Below, one piece after another: positions 26,407-36,300 of a DNA stretch of 64,000 nt. Each line of letters begins with the position of its first letter. The stretch's first letter is position 1. Position numbers and translations under genes: made by a program. The stretch lies in NCBI RefSeq assembly GCF_025380365.1, contig NZ_JAOCQF010000003.1, positions 558,001 through 622,000 on the forward strand, given 5' to 3'. Below the pieces are notes generated by a model that ran no database searches, was not told where the DNA came from, and saw only the letters and a program-made list of their open reading frames with translations. This DNA is from Albidovulum sediminis. Lineage in GTDB: Bacteria > Pseudomonadota > Alphaproteobacteria > Rhodobacterales > Rhodobacteraceae.

Positions 26407-27336
26407 ATGACGATCTTCTTCACGCACGAGGCGGGGCTGGCGCATGTCAATCCTCCGGGCCACCCCGAACAGGTGGCGCGTCTGGAGGCGATCCTGGCCG
26501 GGCTGAGGCACCCGGCCTTCGCCGCGCTTGAGCGCAGGCCCGCCCCCTTGGCGGAGGAGGCGGAGGTGCTGCGCTGCCATCCGGCAAGCTATCTGGAGCG
26601 GGTGAAGGCTGCGCAGCCTGAAGAAGGATGGTCGCACCTGGATGGCGACACCTTCCTGTCGCCGGGGTCGTTCGAGACGGCGTTGCGTGCGGTCGGTGGG
26701 GTGAACGCGGCGGTCGATGCGGTTCTGGCGGGGGAGGCGCGGAATGCCTTCGTCGCGATGCGCCCGCCCGGTCACCATGCCGAGACTGCGACGGCGATGG
26801 GGTTTTGCCTGTTCGGAACGGTTGCCATCGCGGCGAAACATGCGCTGGACCGGCACGGCCTGTCGCGTGTCGCGATCCTTGACTTCGATGTCCATCACGG
26901 CAACGGCACGCAGGATCTGCTGTGGGACGAACCGCGCGCGATGTTCGTGTCCTCGCACCAGATGCCGCTTTATCCCGGCTCCGGCTACGCCAGCGAGCGT
27001 GGGGCCCATGGCCAGATCCTGAACCTGCCGCTGCCGGCCGGCTCGGGCGGGGGCGAGATGCGCGTGCTGTGGGAGGGTGCGCTGGGCCGTGTCATCGGCT
27101 TCCGGCCAGACCTGATCCTTGTCTCGGCCGGGTTCGATGCGCACCGCGCCGATCCCCTGGCGGGCCTCAACTGGACCGAGGCGGATTTCGCCTGGCTCAC
27201 GCATGCGATCTGCGATGTCGCCGACGAATGCTGCGGGGGGCGGGTGGTATCGTCGCTGGAGGGGGGCTATGATCTGACCGCACTCGCGGCCTCGGTCGCG
27301 GTCCATGTGAAGGTTCTGATGGAGCGGGACGGATGA
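26407..27336 (+). CDS. Histone deacetylase-family metalloamidohydrolase
   Basis: This is a 309-residue class II histone deacetylase-like enzyme with the full zinc site. It has the histidine pair 123/124 in RPPGHHAETATAMGFCLF, Asp161 and His163 in AILDFDVHHGNGTQDLL, and Asp244 in SAGFDAHRADPLAGL. Bacterial members remove acetyl groups from polyamines, small acetylated amines or proteins, and the substrate here is not shown by the sequence. It overlaps xseB by four bases and heads a set with ispA and dxs, an arrangement I associate with Rhodobacterales. Confidence 0.9.
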   Translation: MTIFFTHEAGLAHVNPPGHPEQVARLEAILAGLRHPAFAALERRPAPLAEEAEVLRCHPASYLERVKAAQPEEGWSHLDGDTFLSPGSFETALRAVGGVNAAVDAVLAGEARNAFVAMRPPGHHAETATAMGFCLFGTVAIAAKHALDRHGLSRVAILDFDVHHGNGTQDLLWDEPRAMFVSSHQMPLYPGSGYASERGAHGQILNLPLPAGSGGGEMRVLWEGALGRVIGFRPDLILVSAGFDAHRADPLAGLNWTEADFAWLTHAICDVADECCGGRVVSSLEGGYDLTALAASVAVHVKVLMERDG

Positions 27337-27566
27337 ACGATATTGCCGCGATGAGTTTCGAAGAGGCGATGAAGGCGCTGGAAGACGTGGTCCGGCAGCT
27401 GGAATCGGGCAATGTCGAGCTGGAAAGGTCCATCGGCCTTTACGAAAAGGGGGCCGCGCTGAAAGCGCATTGCGAGAAGAAGCTGAAGGAGGCGGAGGAA
27501 AAGGTGGAAAAGATCACCCTCGCCGCCGGGCAGCCCGTGGGAACCACTCCGGCCGAAGGGTTGTGA
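27333..27566 (+). CDS. xseB: Exodeoxyribonuclease VII small subunit
   Basis: This is a 77-residue helical-hairpin protein, the XseB subunit that coats XseA in the single-strand nuclease ExoVII. The family pattern is clear: MSFEEAMKALEDVVRQLESG, NVELERSIGLYEKGAALKAH, CEKKLKEAEEKVEKI. It sits between the deacetylase (four-base overlap) and ispA, whose GTG follows its stop immediately. Linkage of xseB, ispA and dxs is widespread in proteobacteria. Confidence 0.95.
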   Translation: MNDIAAMSFEEAMKALEDVVRQLESGNVELERSIGLYEKGAALKAHCEKKLKEAEEKVEKITLAAGQPVGTTPAEGL

Positions 27567-28433
27567 GTGTTCCCCGATCGTCTGAGACAGGTTCAGGCCG
27601 GGGTTCAGGCCGCGCTGGATGACGCGCTTTCCGATTGCGCCGACATCGCCGTGGTGCACGCAATGCGCTATGCGCTGCGGGGCGGCAAGCGCATCCGGGC
27701 CTTTCTGGTGATCGAGGGGGCGGCACTTTTCGGCATTCCCATGAGCCGCGCCATGCCGGCCGCCGCGGCGGTCGAGGCGCTGCACGCCTATTCGCTGATC
27801 CATGACGATCTGCCCTGCATGGATGACGACGACCTGCGCCGGGGCCAGCCGACGGTGCATGTGAAGTGGGACGAGGCGACCGCGGTTCTGGCGGGCGACG
27901 CGCTTCAGACCCTGGCGTTCGAGTTGTGCTGCGACCCGATTCTGGGGCCTTCCGACCGGCGGCTTGATCTGGTGCAAACGCTTGCGCGGGCCTCGGGGGC
28001 GGAGGGGATGGTGCTGGGCCAGGCGCTGGACATCGCGGCGGAAACCGCGCCGGAGCCCCTGACTTTGGCCGAGATCACCGCGCTTCAGGCCGGCAAGACC
28101 GGGGCGCTGATATCCTTTGCCGCAGAGGCTGGCGCGATCCTGGCCGGTGCGGACCGCAAGCCGCTGGCCGCCTATGCCCGTGCGCTGGGTCTTGCGTTCC
28201 AGATTGCCGACGACATCCTGGATGTGGAAGGCGACCCCGGCAAGGCGGGCAAGCGGCTGGGCAAGGATGCGGGTGCCGGAAAGGCGACCTTCATTTCCCA
28301 TCTGGGGCTCGCCGGTGCAAAATCCCGTGCGCTTGCCCTGATCGAGGAAGCGCAAACCGCACTTTTACCCTATGGTGCGACAGCCGAGAACTTGAGAGAG
28401 GCGGCGCGCTTCGTTATCTCGCGCGAGATGTAG
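27567..28433 (+). CDS. ispA: Farnesyl/geranyl diphosphate synthase
   Basis: This is a 288-residue short-chain trans-prenyl transferase that condenses isopentenyl diphosphate with allylic diphosphates to give farnesyl diphosphate for quinones, carotenoids and the undecaprenyl carrier. The first aspartate-rich motif is [17 protein letters not shown] (Asp80, Asp81, Asp86) with the bacterial four-residue insert, and the second is [25 protein letters not shown] at the N-terminus is also typical. The GTG start directly follows the xseB stop. Chain length could be C15 or C20, and the bacterial-type first motif favours FPP synthase. Confidence 0.93.
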   Translation: MFPDRLRQVQAGVQAALDDALSDCADIAVVHAMRYALRGGKRIRAFLVIEGAALFGIPMSRAMPAAAAVEALHAYSLIHDDLPCMDDDDLRRGQPTVHVKWDEATAVLAGDALQTLAFELCCDPILGPSDRRLDLVQTLARASGAEGMVLGQALDIAAETAPEPLTLAEITALQAGKTGALISFAAEAGAILAGADRKPLAAYARALGLAFQIADDILDVEGDPGKAGKRLGKDAGAGKATFISHLGLAGAKSRALALIEEAQTALLPYGATAENLREAARFVISREM

Positions 28434-28446
28434 CCCCGGGATCCAG

Positions 28447-30363
28447 ATGACCGACCGACCGATAACCCCCGTTCTTGACCGCGTGCAGGTCCCCGCCGAC
28501 CTGAAGCGCCTGTCGGATCGGGAACTGCGCCAGTTGGCCGACGAGGTCAGGGCGGAAACGATCAGCGCGGTTTCCGTCACCGGCGGGCATCTCGGGGCCG
28601 GGCTTGGTGTCGTGGAACTTACGGTCGCGCTGCATGCCGTCTTCGAGGCGCCACGCGACAAGATCATCTGGGACGTGGGCCACCAGTGCTATCCGCACAA
28701 GATCCTGACCGGGCGGCGCGACAGGATCCGCACGCTGCGGCAGAAGGGCGGGTTGAGCGGTTTCACCAAGCGGTCGGAAAGCCCCTATGATCCGTTCGGG
28801 GCGGCGCATTCCTCGACCTCGATCTCGGCGGCGCTGGGCTTTGCCGTCGCCCGCGACCTTGGCGGCGACGCGGGTGATGCGGTGGCCGTCATCGGTGACG
28901 GCGCGATGAGCGCGGGCATGGCCTATGAGGCGATGAACAACGCCGGCCATCTGGGCAAGCGGCTGTTCGTCGTCTTGAACGACAACGAGATGTCGATCGC
29001 CCCCCCGGTGGGCGCGATGTCGGCCTATCTGTCGCGGCTTTACGCCGGCGCGCCGTTCCAGGAACTGAAGGCGGCGGCCAAGGGCGCGATCAGCCTGTTG
29101 CCCGAACCCTTCCAGGAAGGGGCGCGGCGGGCGAAGGAAATGCTCAAGGGCATGACCGTCGGCGGCACCCTGTTCGAGGAACTGGGCTTTTCCTACGTCG
29201 GCCCCATCGACGGGCATGACATGGAGCAGTTGCTGACCGTCCTGCGCACGGTCCATGCGCGGGCGACCGGCCCGACGCTGATCCATGTGCTGACAAAGAA
29301 GGGAAAGGGCTACGGCCCGGCCGAGCGCGCCACCGACAAGGGGCACGCGACGGCCAAGTTCGACGTGGTGACGGGTGAGCAGAAGAAGGCGCCGTCGAAT
29401 GCGCCGGCCTATACCAAGGTCTTCGCGCAGTCGCTGGTCCGGCAGGCGGAGAAGGACGACAGGATCGTTGCCATCACCGCCGCGATGCCGGACGGGACCG
29501 GGCTGAACCTGTTCGCGGAACGCTTTCCTAAGCGGTGCTTCGATGTGGGCATTGCCGAACAGCATGCGGTGACCTTCGCGGCGGGGCTGGCGGCGGCGGG
29601 CCTGAAACCGTTCTGCGCGCTCTACTCGACCTTCCTGCAGCGGGGCTACGACCAGGTCGTGCACGACGTCGCGATCCAGCGCCTGCCGGTGCGATTCCCC
29701 ATTGACCGGGCCGGGCTGGTCGGCGCGGACGGGGCCACCCATGCGGGCGCCTTCGACATCGCCTTTCTGGCCAATCTGCCCGGCTTCGTGGTCATGGCGG
29801 CGGCGGACGAGGCGGAACTGGTCCAAATGGTCGCGACCGCGGCGGCGATCGACGACCGGCCCTCGGCCTTCCGCTTCCCGCGCGGCGAAGGCGTCGGGGT
29901 GGAACTGCCCGAACGCGGCATCCCGCTCGAGATCGGGCGCGGCCGGATCGTGGCCGAGGGCGGGCGCGTCGCGATCCTGTCCTTCGGCACCCGCCTGGCC
30001 GAGGTGCTGAAGGCGCGCGAGGCGCTGGCGGCGCGCGGTCTGGCGCCCACGGTGGCGGATGCGCGCTTTGCCAAGCCACTGGACCGCGACTTGATCCTGC
30101 GGCTTGCCGCCGAACACGAGGCGTTGATCGCCATCGAGGAAGGCGCCATCGGCGGGTTCGGAAGCCATGTCGCCCAGCTTCTGGCCGAGGAGGGCGTATT
30201 CGACCGCGGCTTCAAGTTCCGATCAATGGTCCTGCCCGACAGCTTCATCGATCAGGCCGGCCCCGAGGACATGTATGCGGTGGCCGGCATGAACGCGCCC
30301 GAGATCGAGGCGAAGGTGCTTGAGGTTCTGGGCGTGGCCAGCGTCGGCGCGCGGCGGGCCTAG
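28447..30363 (+). CDS. dxs: 1-deoxy-D-xylulose-5-phosphate synthase
   Basis: This is a 638-residue thiamine-diphosphate enzyme that condenses pyruvate and glyceraldehyde-3-phosphate, the first and controlling step of the MEP isoprenoid pathway. It has [18 protein letters not shown] and [13 protein letters not shown]. The TPP/Mg site is [20 protein letters not shown] with the downstream LNDNEMSIA. The transketolase-type central domain has [17 protein letters not shown] and [20 protein letters not shown], and a C-terminal transketolase domain follows. It lies 13 bases after ispA, so supply and use of isopentenyl units are co-expressed. It ends four bases from a convergent SDR gene. Confidence 0.97.
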   Translation: MTDRPITPVLDRVQVPADLKRLSDRELRQLADEVRAETISAVSVTGGHLGAGLGVVELTVALHAVFEAPRDKIIWDVGHQCYPHKILTGRRDRIRTLRQKGGLSGFTKRSESPYDPFGAAHSSTSISAALGFAVARDLGGDAGDAVAVIGDGAMSAGMAYEAMNNAGHLGKRLFVVLNDNEMSIAPPVGAMSAYLSRLYAGAPFQELKAAAKGAISLLPEPFQEGARRAKEMLKGMTVGGTLFEELGFSYVGPIDGHDMEQLLTVLRTVHARATGPTLIHVLTKKGKGYGPAERATDKGHATAKFDVVTGEQKKAPSNAPAYTKVFAQSLVRQAEKDDRIVAITAAMPDGTGLNLFAERFPKRCFDVGIAEQHAVTFAAGLAAAGLKPFCALYSTFLQRGYDQVVHDVAIQRLPVRFPIDRAGLVGADGATHAGAFDIAFLANLPGFVVMAAADEAELVQMVATAAAIDDRPSAFRFPRGEGVGVELPERGIPLEIGRGRIVAEGGRVAILSFGTRLAEVLKAREALAARGLAPTVADARFAKPLDRDLILRLAAEHEALIAIEEGAIGGFGSHVAQLLAEEGVFDRGFKFRSMVLPDSFIDQAGPEDMYAVAGMNAPEIEAKVLEVLGVASVGARRA

Positions 30364-30367
30364 GCGT

Positions 30368-31225
30368 CTAACCCTCGGCCGCCAGCAGCGCGCACAGCCC
30401 GGCGCGGTAATCGGGATAGGCGAGTTTTACCCCCAGATCGCGCTTGATGCGGTCGTTCCGGACACGCTTTGACTCGGCGTAGAAGCTGCGGGCGAGCGGT
30501 GTCATTTCTGCCTCGTCGAACGGAACCTCGGGCGGCGGCGGCAGGCCCAGAAGGCGCGCGGCCTCGGTCAGCACATCCTCGGGCGGGGCTGGGTCGTCGT
30601 CGGAGACGTTGTAGACTGCTCCGGGGTGGGGCCGCGCGATCGAGGCGGCAAGCACGGCTGCGATGTCGTCCACATGGATGCGGCTGAAGAACTGGTTTTC
30701 GCGGATGATGCGCCGGGCGGTGCCGTTCTTCACCTTCTCGAAAGGACCACGGCCGGGGCCGTAGATCCCCGCCAGCCGGAAGATATGCAGGGGCAGGCCC
30801 GCGCGTTCGGCCAGGCGCTGCCATTGTCCTTCGGCCAGAACCCGGATCTGCCCGCGCCGGGTCGACGGGGTCAGCGGAGTGGATTCATCCACCCAGCCCC
30901 CCGCGTGGTCGCCGTAGACCCCGGTGGTGGAGAGATAGCCGACCCAGGCAAGATGCGGGGCGGCCGCGCCGATGGCTTCGGCAAGCTCGCGCAGCACCGG
31001 ATCGCCGTCGTCGTCGGGCGCGACCGAGATCAGGATATGGCTTGCCGCGGCGATCGCGGGACGCAGGTCTTCGCCCGGCCAGACAAGCGCCTCGATCCCG
31101 GCGGCGCGCAGGCGGTCGGCCTTCTCAGCGCGTCGGGTGGTGCCGATGATGCGCCAGCCGGCAAGGCGGCGGGCGAGGGCTGCGGCGGAATAACCGTGGC
31201 CGATGGAAAGAAGCGTTGCGGTCAT
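30368..31225 (-). CDS. SDR-family NAD(P)-dependent protein (YeeZ-like)
   Basis: This is a 285-residue extended-SDR protein. The nucleotide site is TATLLSIGHGYSAAALARRL (GHGYSA in place of GxxGxxG, as in YeeZ-like proteins). WVGYLSTTGVYGDHAGGWVD follows, then LHIFRLAGIYGPGRGPFEKV and RIHVDDIAAVLAASIARP. These match the family of predicted nucleoside-diphosphate-sugar epimerase-like proteins of unknown substrate. The catalytic TGVYGD stretch has the tyrosine but no clear YxxxK lysine. The start at 31225 gives a normal-length protein. It diverges from a methyltransferase across an 85-base gap. Confidence 0.75.
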   Translation of the reverse strand: MTATLLSIGHGYSAAALARRLAGWRIIGTTRRAEKADRLRAAGIEALVWPGEDLRPAIAAASHILISVAPDDDGDPVLRELAEAIGAAAPHLAWVGYLSTTGVYGDHAGGWVDESTPLTPSTRRGQIRVLAEGQWQRLAERAGLPLHIFRLAGIYGPGRGPFEKVKNGTARRIIRENQFFSRIHVDDIAAVLAASIARPHPGAVYNVSDDDPAPPEDVLTEAARLLGLPPPPEVPFDEAEMTPLARSFYAESKRVRNDRIKRDLGVKLAYPDYRAGLCALLAAEG

Positions 31226-31310
31226 GGCGCGACTATCCTTTGGGTGGCTCGGGATCGCAAGGCTGCTTGATGCGGCTTGACGCCGCCCCCGCGGCGTGGC
31301 CCCATGACGC

Positions 31311-31943
31311 ATGGCCGAAAACGACTTCGATCTGAATGACGCCTACGGACTGCGGTCGCGCGAGGATATCCTGCGCTACTATCGCACCCTCGCGCCCAAC
31401 TACGATGACGACTTCGCCAAGGCGATGGATTTCCGCGTACCGGAACTGATCGCCGAGGCCTATGCTGCCGAAGCCGTCGGCCCGGTTCTGGACGTCGGCG
31501 CGGGGACCGGACTTCTGGCCGCCGAACTCAGACAGCGAGGGGTCGCGCCGATCGACGGCATCGACATCTCGCCGGAGATGATCGCGATTGCGCGCGGCAA
31601 GGGCCTTTATCGCAAGCTTCATCAGGCGGACGTGACGCAGCCACTGAACCTGCCCGACAGTTCCTATGTCGGCTGCGTCAGTTCAGGCACCTTCACCTTC
31701 GGTCATGTCGGGCCGGAGGCGATCGACGCGCTGCTGCGGGTGACCGAAAGCGGCGGCTTCTTCGCGTTCTCGATCCATTCCGGCGTCTACGCCGCCGCGG
31801 GTTTCGCGGCACGGTTCTGCGCGCTCGAGGAAGACGGCTGGATCACCGCCTTCCGGGCCGCAGACATCGCCTTCTACGGCCCCTCCGCGACAGGTCCGCA
31901 CTCGCAGGACCGCGGCTTCGTCGTGACCTTCCGCAAGGTCTGA
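31311..31943 (+). CDS. Class I SAM-dependent methyltransferase
   Basis: This is a 210-residue Rossmann-fold methyltransferase. SAM motif I is GPVLDVGAGTGLLAAELRQR at ~62-81, followed by PIDGIDISPEMIAIARGKGL (acidic loop) and a TESGGFFAFSIHS strand corresponding to motif III. The N-terminal DAYGLRSREDILRYYRTLA followed by PNYDDDFAKA resembles small methyltransferases annotated as biotin- or quinone-type only by distant similarity. The substrate is unknown. It ends three bases from the convergent pncB gene. Confidence 0.8.
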   Translation: MAENDFDLNDAYGLRSREDILRYYRTLAPNYDDDFAKAMDFRVPELIAEAYAAEAVGPVLDVGAGTGLLAAELRQRGVAPIDGIDISPEMIAIARGKGLYRKLHQADVTQPLNLPDSSYVGCVSSGTFTFGHVGPEAIDALLRVTESGGFFAFSIHSGVYAAAGFAARFCALEEDGWITAFRAADIAFYGPSATGPHSQDRGFVVTFRKV

Positions 31944-31946
31944 GCC

Positions 31947-33239
31947 TCAGACCACGACCGCCTGCGCCACTTGCTCGCCAACGCCAAAAACCCGCTTGTA
32001 GCGCTCGATCTCGGCTGCCGGCCCCATCGCCTTGTTGGGATTGTCCGACAGCTTGACCGTGGGCCGGCCATTCGCGCTGATGGCCTTGCAGACAAGGCTG
32101 AACGGCGCCAGCGCGTCGTTCGGCACGAGACCCCGGAAGTCATTGGTCAGGAGTGTCCCCCAGCCGAACGAAACCTTGACGCGGCCCACGAAGCGCGTGT
32201 GCAGTTCCTCGATCTTCTCGGTGTCGAGACCGTCGGAGAAGATGACAAGCTTGTTGCGCGGATCCTCGCCGCGCGACTTCCACCAGGCGATCGCGGTTTC
32301 GGCGCCAATAACGGGGTCGCCGGAATCGATGCGGATGCCTGTCCAGCCGGCCAGCCAGTCGGGGGCGTGTTGCAAGAACCCGGCGGTCCCGTAGGTGTCG
32401 GGCAGGATGATGCGCAGGTTGCCCTCATGCTCCTCATGCCAGTCCTCGAGAACGCGGTAGGGCGCCTGCCGCAGGTCCTCGTCGGTATCGGCAAGGGCGG
32501 CATAGACCATGGGCAGTTCGTGCGCGTTTGTGCCGATCGCCTCGATGTCGCGGCGCAGTGCGATGCGGCAGTTCGAGGTGCCGATGAAGGCGTCGCCCAA
32601 CCCCTCGATCATCGCCTGCACGCACCAGTCCTGCCACAGGAAGGAATGCCGCCGCCGCGTGCCGAAGTCGGCGATCTTGAGGCCGTCGATCCGGCGAAGC
32701 CGCTCGATCTTTTCCCACAGTCGCGTCATCGCGCGGGCGTAGAGCACCTGAAGCTCGAACTTGCCCATCGCGGCCAGAACCGCGCGGGAGCGCAGTTCCA
32801 TCAGCACGGCCAGCGCGGGGATTTCCCACAACATCACTTCCGGCCAATTGCCCTCGAACGTCAGCTCGTACTGATCGCCCACGCGTTCCAGATGATAGGG
32901 CGGCAGCTTCAGCGCCTCGAACCATTCCATGAACGCAGGCGAGAACATCTGCCGCTTTCCGTAGAAGGTGTTGCCGCGCAGCCAGGTCCCCTCCCCCCGC
33001 GACAGCGAGAGGGAGCGGACGTGATCCAGCTGCTCGCGCAGTTCGCCCTCGTCGATCAGGCGGGCCAGCGGGATGCGGGTCGTCCGGTTGATGAGGCTGA
33101 AGGTCACCTGCGTGTCGGGCCGGTTGCGATGGATCGACTGGCACATCAGGAGCTTGTAGAAGTCGGTGTCGATCAGCGACCGGACGATCGGGTCGATCTT
33201 CCAGTTGTGGTTGTAGACCCGCGTGGCGATATCGACCAT
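31947..33239 (-). CDS. pncB: Nicotinate phosphoribosyltransferase
   Basis: This is a 430-residue enzyme that makes nicotinate mononucleotide from nicotinate and PRPP in the Preiss-Handler branch of NAD synthesis. It has SLIDTDFYKLLMCQSIHRNR near the N-terminus, the TRRRHSFLWQDWCVQAMIEG stretch, GTSNCRIALRRDIEAIGTNA with the phosphohistidine region nearby, and IRIDSGDPVIGAETAIAWW. The length matches PncB. The pncA nicotinamidase lies 2.4 kb upstream on the same strand, separated by a hybrid histidine kinase. Confidence 0.95.
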   Translation of the reverse strand: MVDIATRVYNHNWKIDPIVRSLIDTDFYKLLMCQSIHRNRPDTQVTFSLINRTTRIPLARLIDEGELREQLDHVRSLSLSRGEGTWLRGNTFYGKRQMFSPAFMEWFEALKLPPYHLERVGDQYELTFEGNWPEVMLWEIPALAVLMELRSRAVLAAMGKFELQVLYARAMTRLWEKIERLRRIDGLKIADFGTRRRHSFLWQDWCVQAMIEGLGDAFIGTSNCRIALRRDIEAIGTNAHELPMVYAALADTDEDLRQAPYRVLEDWHEEHEGNLRIILPDTYGTAGFLQHAPDWLAGWTGIRIDSGDPVIGAETAIAWWKSRGEDPRNKLVIFSDGLDTEKIEELHTRFVGRVKVSFGWGTLLTNDFRGLVPNDALAPFSLVCKAISANGRPTVKLSDNPNKAMGPAAEIERYKRVFGVGEQVAQAVVV

Positions 33240-33285
33240 GGGATGCCCCCTTTCCCTTGCCTATTACGTGACAGGCGGCGGCGGG

Positions 33286-35523
33286 TCAAAGGCCGTTTGC
33301 CGCGCCCTGAACGGGGCGGAACGTCAGGCAGCCCAGAAGATCGGCCTTGTTCAGCGGCTTGGTCAGAAACGCATCGAAGCCGGCGGCGATGCATGCCTGA
33401 CGATCCTCGTCGAAGGCATTGGCGGTCAGGGCGACGATACGCGCGCGCGGCCGGTCGCCCGCCCGCTCCGCGGCGCGGATCCTGCGTGTCGCCTCGATAC
33501 CGTCGAGTTCGGGCATCGAGATGTCCATGAAGATGACATCCGGCGACCAGTCGAGCGCGCGGGAAACAGCGGCCTTGCCGTCTTCGGCAAACGCGATTTC
33601 GGCTTTTGTCGCCGACAGCATCCGACCCACGATAAGGCGGTTCGTCGCATTGTCCTCTGCCACGAGGATCCGCAGCCCCGCAGTCTGGATCTCGGGCGGA
33701 GGTGTTGCGGCCGCGATGGGCCGGGCTTCCCGATTCTGCGCGACTGCGAGGCTCAGCGTCAGGCGAAAGTCCGAACCGGCCCCCGGGCTGGATCGGGCGG
33801 CAATGTCGCCGCCCATTTCACGGGCAAGCAGGCGCGAGATGGTGAGGCCAAGACCAGTCCCCCCGAAGCGCCGGGTAATCTCCCCGTCGGCCTGGGTGAA
33901 GCTGTCGAAGACATGCTCCAACCGGTCCTCGGCGATCCCGATGCCGGTGTCGATGACGCCGATCTCGACCTGCGCGATGTCGCCCGTTCGGCGCAGGCCC
34001 AGCGCGACCCGAACGCTGCCCGAGGGGGTGAACTTGATCGCATTTCCGACGAGATTCACGAGGATCTGCCTCAGCCTACCTTCATCGCCGATCAGGGGCG
34101 GCGTGTCGACGGGCAGGTCCGCGGCCAGGTCGATCCCCTTCGCCCGCGCCAGCGGTTCCATGAGGTCGATCACGCCGTTCACGCACGCGAATATGGAAAA
34201 GGGTTCTTTCCGGATCACCGGAGTGCCGGACTGCAGTCGCGCAAGGTCGAGGATGTCGTTGATGATTGCGAGAAGCGCGCGGCCCGAGTCGACGATCGTG
34301 TCCACGGCGTGCAACTGGTCAAGGGCCAGCGGACCTTCGCGCAGCAGTTCCGCCATCCCGATCACGGCGTTCATAGGCGTGCGGATTTCGTGGCTCATGG
34401 TGGCGAGGAAGCGTGTCTTGGCGCTGGCAGCGTCCTCGGCCGCCTGCCGCGCCCGCGCCAGTTCGGCCTCACGCTCCTTCATCGCGGAGATGTCGCGCTC
34501 AACCCCGATGGTCATTGCGTGGCTGCCATCCGGGTTGAAAATCGGGGTCAGACTGGTTTCCATCCAGAACCGGCTGCCGTCCTTGCGGCGGTTCAGCACC
34601 TCGATGCGGATCGGCACCTTGCTCTTGTGGGCCTCGATCAGCCGCCGAACCGTCTCGGGGTCGGTATCCGGGGCGTTCAGCAGATCACCGGGCATGCGGC
34701 CGACCGCTTCATCGAAGGTGTAGCCGGTGGTGCGGGTGAAAGTGTCGTTGACCCAGGTGATGCGGCCGTCCCTGCGGGTGATGACGACGCAGTCGTTGGC
34801 GTGTTCCGCGACCAGAGCAAGTTGGCGTGCCTTGGCCTCTTGTGCACGAAGGCGCGCCTTTTCGTCCAGCAAGGCGCGGTCGTAGGCCACCTGGCGTCGG
34901 TGCGCGCCGCGCACGAAGGACAGGAAGCCCGTGGTCATGATCATCAGGACCGCGATGCCGACAAGGTCGTAGCCGTGGCTTTCGACCAGTGCGACGCCCT
35001 GAACGGTTTCCCACAGGCTGCGGAGCGCCAGGGCGCTGAGCCCGCCCATATGGATCGCGATGCGGGCAAGGGCCGATCCGGTGTGGTGGGGAAGCGACAG
35101 GCCGGCATTGATGACGGCCGAGGCAAGGAAGGCGGAGACGAAGAAATCGGCGGCAAACCTGTCGGCGGACCAGAGCGTCAGCCCCACCGCCGCAAGGATG
35201 GTCGCGGCCTGGATCGCGGCTGTCACGGTGACGAGGGCGCGCGCCCCCCGTGGCACGACCCCCCCGCGCGCGGCACCCAGCACCGCGCGCAGCGCCAGGC
35301 AGTCGAGGCCCTCGCCCAGCAAGGCCAGGGCCATGACCGTCACCCCCATCTGGGGCGACGACAGCGTTGCGACGGCAAGCCCGCCCGTCAGCGTCAGGAT
35401 CTGGCGCTGGGGAAAGCTGCGCAAACGGCCCCGGCAGTAGCGCAGGAACAGCCCATCTGGCGTGTTGCGAAGGTCGCCGGCCTGCGGCATCGCTTCGGCG
35501 TGATCGGGTTTTTCCTGTACCAT
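33286..35523 (-). CDS. Membrane hybrid sensor histidine kinase with PAS and receiver domains
   Basis: This is a 745-residue hybrid kinase. Residues ~40-205 hold six or so hydrophobic segments (for example TILAAVGLTLW, FLASAVINAGLSL, AVLMIMTTGFLSF), a membrane sensor. A PAS domain follows at ~235-345 (NDCVVITRRDGRITWVNDTF) with its PAC tail. HisKA has His378 in [19 protein letters not shown]. The HATPase has N-, G1- and G2-boxes (LVNLVGNAIKFTPSGS, VIDTGIGI, RRFGGTGLGLTIS). A C-terminal receiver with Asp667 ([14 protein letters not shown]) has its lysine in LTKPLNKADLL. No response regulator or Hpt gene is adjacent. It sits between pncB and pncA. The signal is unknown. Confidence 0.88.
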   Translation of the reverse strand: MVQEKPDHAEAMPQAGDLRNTPDGLFLRYCRGRLRSFPQRQILTLTGGLAVATLSSPQMGVTVMALALLGEGLDCLALRAVLGAARGGVVPRGARALVTVTAAIQAATILAAVGLTLWSADRFAADFFVSAFLASAVINAGLSLPHHTGSALARIAIHMGGLSALALRSLWETVQGVALVESHGYDLVGIAVLMIMTTGFLSFVRGAHRRQVAYDRALLDEKARLRAQEAKARQLALVAEHANDCVVITRRDGRITWVNDTFTRTTGYTFDEAVGRMPGDLLNAPDTDPETVRRLIEAHKSKVPIRIEVLNRRKDGSRFWMETSLTPIFNPDGSHAMTIGVERDISAMKEREAELARARQAAEDAASAKTRFLATMSHEIRTPMNAVIGMAELLREGPLALDQLHAVDTIVDSGRALLAIINDILDLARLQSGTPVIRKEPFSIFACVNGVIDLMEPLARAKGIDLAADLPVDTPPLIGDEGRLRQILVNLVGNAIKFTPSGSVRVALGLRRTGDIAQVEIGVIDTGIGIAEDRLEHVFDSFTQADGEITRRFGGTGLGLTISRLLAREMGGDIAARSSPGAGSDFRLTLSLAVAQNREARPIAAATPPPEIQTAGLRILVAEDNATNRLIVGRMLSATKAEIAFAEDGKAAVSRALDWSPDVIFMDISMPELDGIEATRRIRAAERAGDRPRARIVALTANAFDEDRQACIAAGFDAFLTKPLNKADLLGCLTFRPVQGAANGL

Positions 35524-35596
35524 GCCCGGCCTGTCGTGCGGAGCAGAGGGTCCGCCCGTTCACGATCAGTATCCCGGAATGGTTAACAAAACCTGA

Positions 35597-36202
35597 TCAG
35601 AGAAGGACGACACCCGCCTCGGTCATGGCGCGGCGGGCGGTTTCGAGCGACCCGTCCAGGTCGATCGCGCGGCACGCGCTTTCGATCACGCTCACGCCGA
35701 AGCCGAGGCGTGCCGCGTCGACCGCCGAGTAGGCGACGCAGAAATCGGTCGCGAGGCCGACGAGCGTGACATGATCCACGCCGCGCGTCCGAAGATACCC
35801 CTCAAGCCCGGTGGGTGTCGTGCGATCGTTCTCGAAGAAAGCCGAATAGCTGTCGATGGCGGCACGAAACCCCTTGCGCAGGACCATGTCGGCGGGATCG
35901 GTCCGCAGCCCGGTGTGGAAGGCCGCGCCGGATGTGCCCTGGACACAGTGGACCGGCCAGAGCACCTGCGGACCGTAGGGCATCTCGATCAGCGAAAAGG
36001 CGGCCTTCCCGGGGTGGTTCGCGGCAAAGGAGGCATGGTCGGCCGGGTGCCAGTCCTGTGTCAGGACGCGGACCTGAAACTCTCTCATCAAGGCGTTGAT
36101 CTCGGGGATGATCGCGTCGCCGTCGATGACCGCCAGGGCGCCCCCCGGGCAGAAGTCGTTCTGGACGTCGATGACGATCAGGGCGTCGGTTGCAGGGCGC
36201 AT
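35597..36202 (-). CDS. pncA: Nicotinamidase
   Basis: This is a 201-residue isochorismatase-fold amidase that hydrolyses nicotinamide to nicotinate (and pyrazinamide to pyrazinoate), the step before PncB. The catalytic aspartate is in ALIVIDVQNDFCPGGALAV, the metal site in TQDWHPADHASFAANHPGKA, and the catalytic cysteine in LVGLATDFCVAYSAVDAARL. I chose the ATG at 36202, with CGGAGG five bases upstream, over one 21 bases earlier. Together with pncB it recycles nicotinamide to NAD. Confidence 0.95.
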   Translation of the reverse strand: MRPATDALIVIDVQNDFCPGGALAVIDGDAIIPEINALMREFQVRVLTQDWHPADHASFAANHPGKAAFSLIEMPYGPQVLWPVHCVQGTSGAAFHTGLRTDPADMVLRKGFRAAIDSYSAFFENDRTTPTGLEGYLRTRGVDHVTLVGLATDFCVAYSAVDAARLGFGVSVIESACRAIDLDGSLETARRAMTEAGVVLL

Positions 36203-36300
36203 GGAAACCTCCGTTTCTTCCATGCGTAGGGGTGGGAGCGGCGCCGGTCAATCCCGGGCGCGCCCTTGCCCCGGAACCCGGCCGGGCGTATCAGCGCGCC

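Noticed and set aside
28447-28600. Thiamine riboswitch before dxs
   Set aside because: The 13-base gap to ispA leaves no room for an aptamer, and no THI-box sequence is seen.
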